Below are positions 63,430-64,000 of a stretch of 64,000 bases of DNA, in pieces. Source of the DNA: Ancylobacter defluvii (GTDB lineage: Bacteria > Pseudomonadota > Alphaproteobacteria > Rhizobiales > Xanthobacteraceae); assembly GCF_018390605.1 (NCBI RefSeq), contig NZ_JAHBGD010000005.1, positions 744,001 through 808,000 on the forward strand. The letters are read 5' to 3'. A program made the position numbers and the translations under genes. How positions within the stretch are numbered: position 1 is the first letter of the stretch; the number at the start of each line of letters is the position of its first letter. The notes under the pieces are model-generated. The model ran no database searches, was not told the DNA's origin, and was given only the letters and a program-made list of their open reading frames with translations.

Positions 63430-64000
63430 CACAGCGCCCCCCGCGTGGTGCCTTCGCGCTCGGCGCGGTTGGCGGCTTCCTCGAGGATGATCTTCTCCAT
63501 CTCCTCGACATCGTGCAGCCGTTGCGGCCAGTCGCCGTCGCGAATGCAGATGATGCAGCGCGCCACCTCGACCACGCCCTGCAGCAGCATCAGCACGCCG
63601 GTGATCGGGATCAGCGCCTTGAACGGCCAGATCACCGGCCCGTCCGGGCTGAAGGAGGAGTGCTCATTGAGCAGGTAGGAGAGGTGGAAGTAACCCCAGC
63701 CGGCGTAGATCATCGCGAGGATGCCGGGGAAGTAGAACAGGAAGTAGAGAACGAGGTCGCTCTTCGCCTGCGTCTGCGGCCGCCAGTTGCGGTAGAGGAA
63801 GTCGCCGCGCACATGGCCGTTGCGCGAGAGCGTGTAGGCGCCCGCCATCATGAACAGCGCGCCATAGAGCATCAGGCTGACATCATAGGCCCAGGTGGTG
63901 GGATCGCGCAGCACGTAGCGGCGGAAGACTTCATAGCTGATCGCCAGCGTCAGCAGGACGATGCACCAGGCGAAAGCCTTGCCGATGAAGGCGTTCAGCC
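63429..64000 (-). CDS. TRAP transporter small permease (DctQ), 5' end outside window
   Basis: The frame is open to the window edge; 189 residues are visible, starting inside the first membrane segment (NAFIGKAFAWCIVLLTLAIS). The RRYVLRDPTTWAYDVSLMLY motif and the four hydrophobic segments are those of DctQ. An insertion between segments 3 and 4 (YLLNEHSSFSPDGPVIWP) is longer than usual. An in-frame GTG at 63914 is not the real start because conserved sequence extends upstream of it. Confidence 0.93.
   Translation of the reverse strand, partial: LNAFIGKAFAWCIVLLTLAISYEVFRRYVLRDPTTWAYDVSLMLYGALFMMAGAYTLSRNGHVRGDFLYRNWRPQTQAKSDLVLYFLFYFPGILAMIYAGWGYFHLSYLLNEHSSFSPDGPVIWPFKALIPITGVLMLLQGVVEVARCIICIRDGDWPQRLHDVEEMEKIILEEAANRAEREGTTRGAL

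Overview
The window looks like ordinary chromosome from a high-GC alphaproteobacterium of the order Hyphomicrobiales (Rhizobiales). Support: an F1-ATPase zeta inhibitor (DUF1476), the purC / purS-purQ-purL-bolA-grxD order, a BcsS-type cellulose protein, an Omp25-like beta-barrel, a DUF6867 gene inside a liv operon, an EcfG-type stress promoter, and two intergenic palindromic elements of the kind found scattered in rhizobial genomes. A Xanthobacteraceae-like host (Ancylobacter/Starkeya type) is a guess. I see no tRNA, rRNA, CRISPR array, insertion sequence, prophage or plasmid functions.

Layout. 1-4.6 kb: end of a polyamine-type ABC importer (two permeases), a class III aminotransferase, a GntR regulator and a beta-hydroxyacid dehydrogenase, likely one amine-catabolic unit. 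4.7-7.0 kb: AraC regulator divergent from an MFS exporter. 7.1-12.8 kb: FhuC-like ATPase, PPC-domain protein, zinc-type MDR oxidoreductase divergent from a LysR regulator, and a two-part glycosyltransferase. 13.4-16.7 kb: outer-membrane barrel, acetate kinase and an FCD-GntR regulator. 16.8-21.0 kb: a NitT/TauT-type ABC importer with two permeases plus a fumarylacetoacetate-hydrolase-family enzyme, behind operator-like palindromes. 21.3-25.9 kb: alkanesulfonate cluster (ssuD, ssuE, then a binding protein, ATPase and permease).

26-31.4 kb: DUF892 stress protein, murI, a lytic transglycosylase, rpsD with a structured leader, and a DUF900 hydrolase. 31.5-41.3 kb: grxD, bolA, purL, purQ, purS, purC, zeta inhibitor, two SH3 proteins, purB and rpe. 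41.5-44.6 kb: glycine betaine/proline importer. 44.7-47.2 kb: P1 peptidase, CcdA, GNAT enzyme. 47.4-53.2 kb: complete branched-chain amino-acid importer (liv). 53.6-58.8 kb: HI0933-type flavoprotein, EpmB-like aminomutase, split XdhC pair and a molybdopterin-binding/cytidylyltransferase fusion. 58.8-61.9 kb: BcsS, DUF488 and a HerA-like ATPase. 62.1-64 kb: two subunits of a TRAP transporter, running off the end.

The dominant theme is uptake of small organic solutes (six importers) with dedicated regulators, interleaved with housekeeping purine and cell-wall genes. I found no convincing new multi-gene system. The observations most worth checking are the rpsD leader hairpins, a hairpin burying the MFS ribosome-binding site, the GntR-ABC-FAH hydrolase operon, the glycosyltransferase with an unassigned N-terminal half, and the compact regulatory palindromes at divergent promoters.
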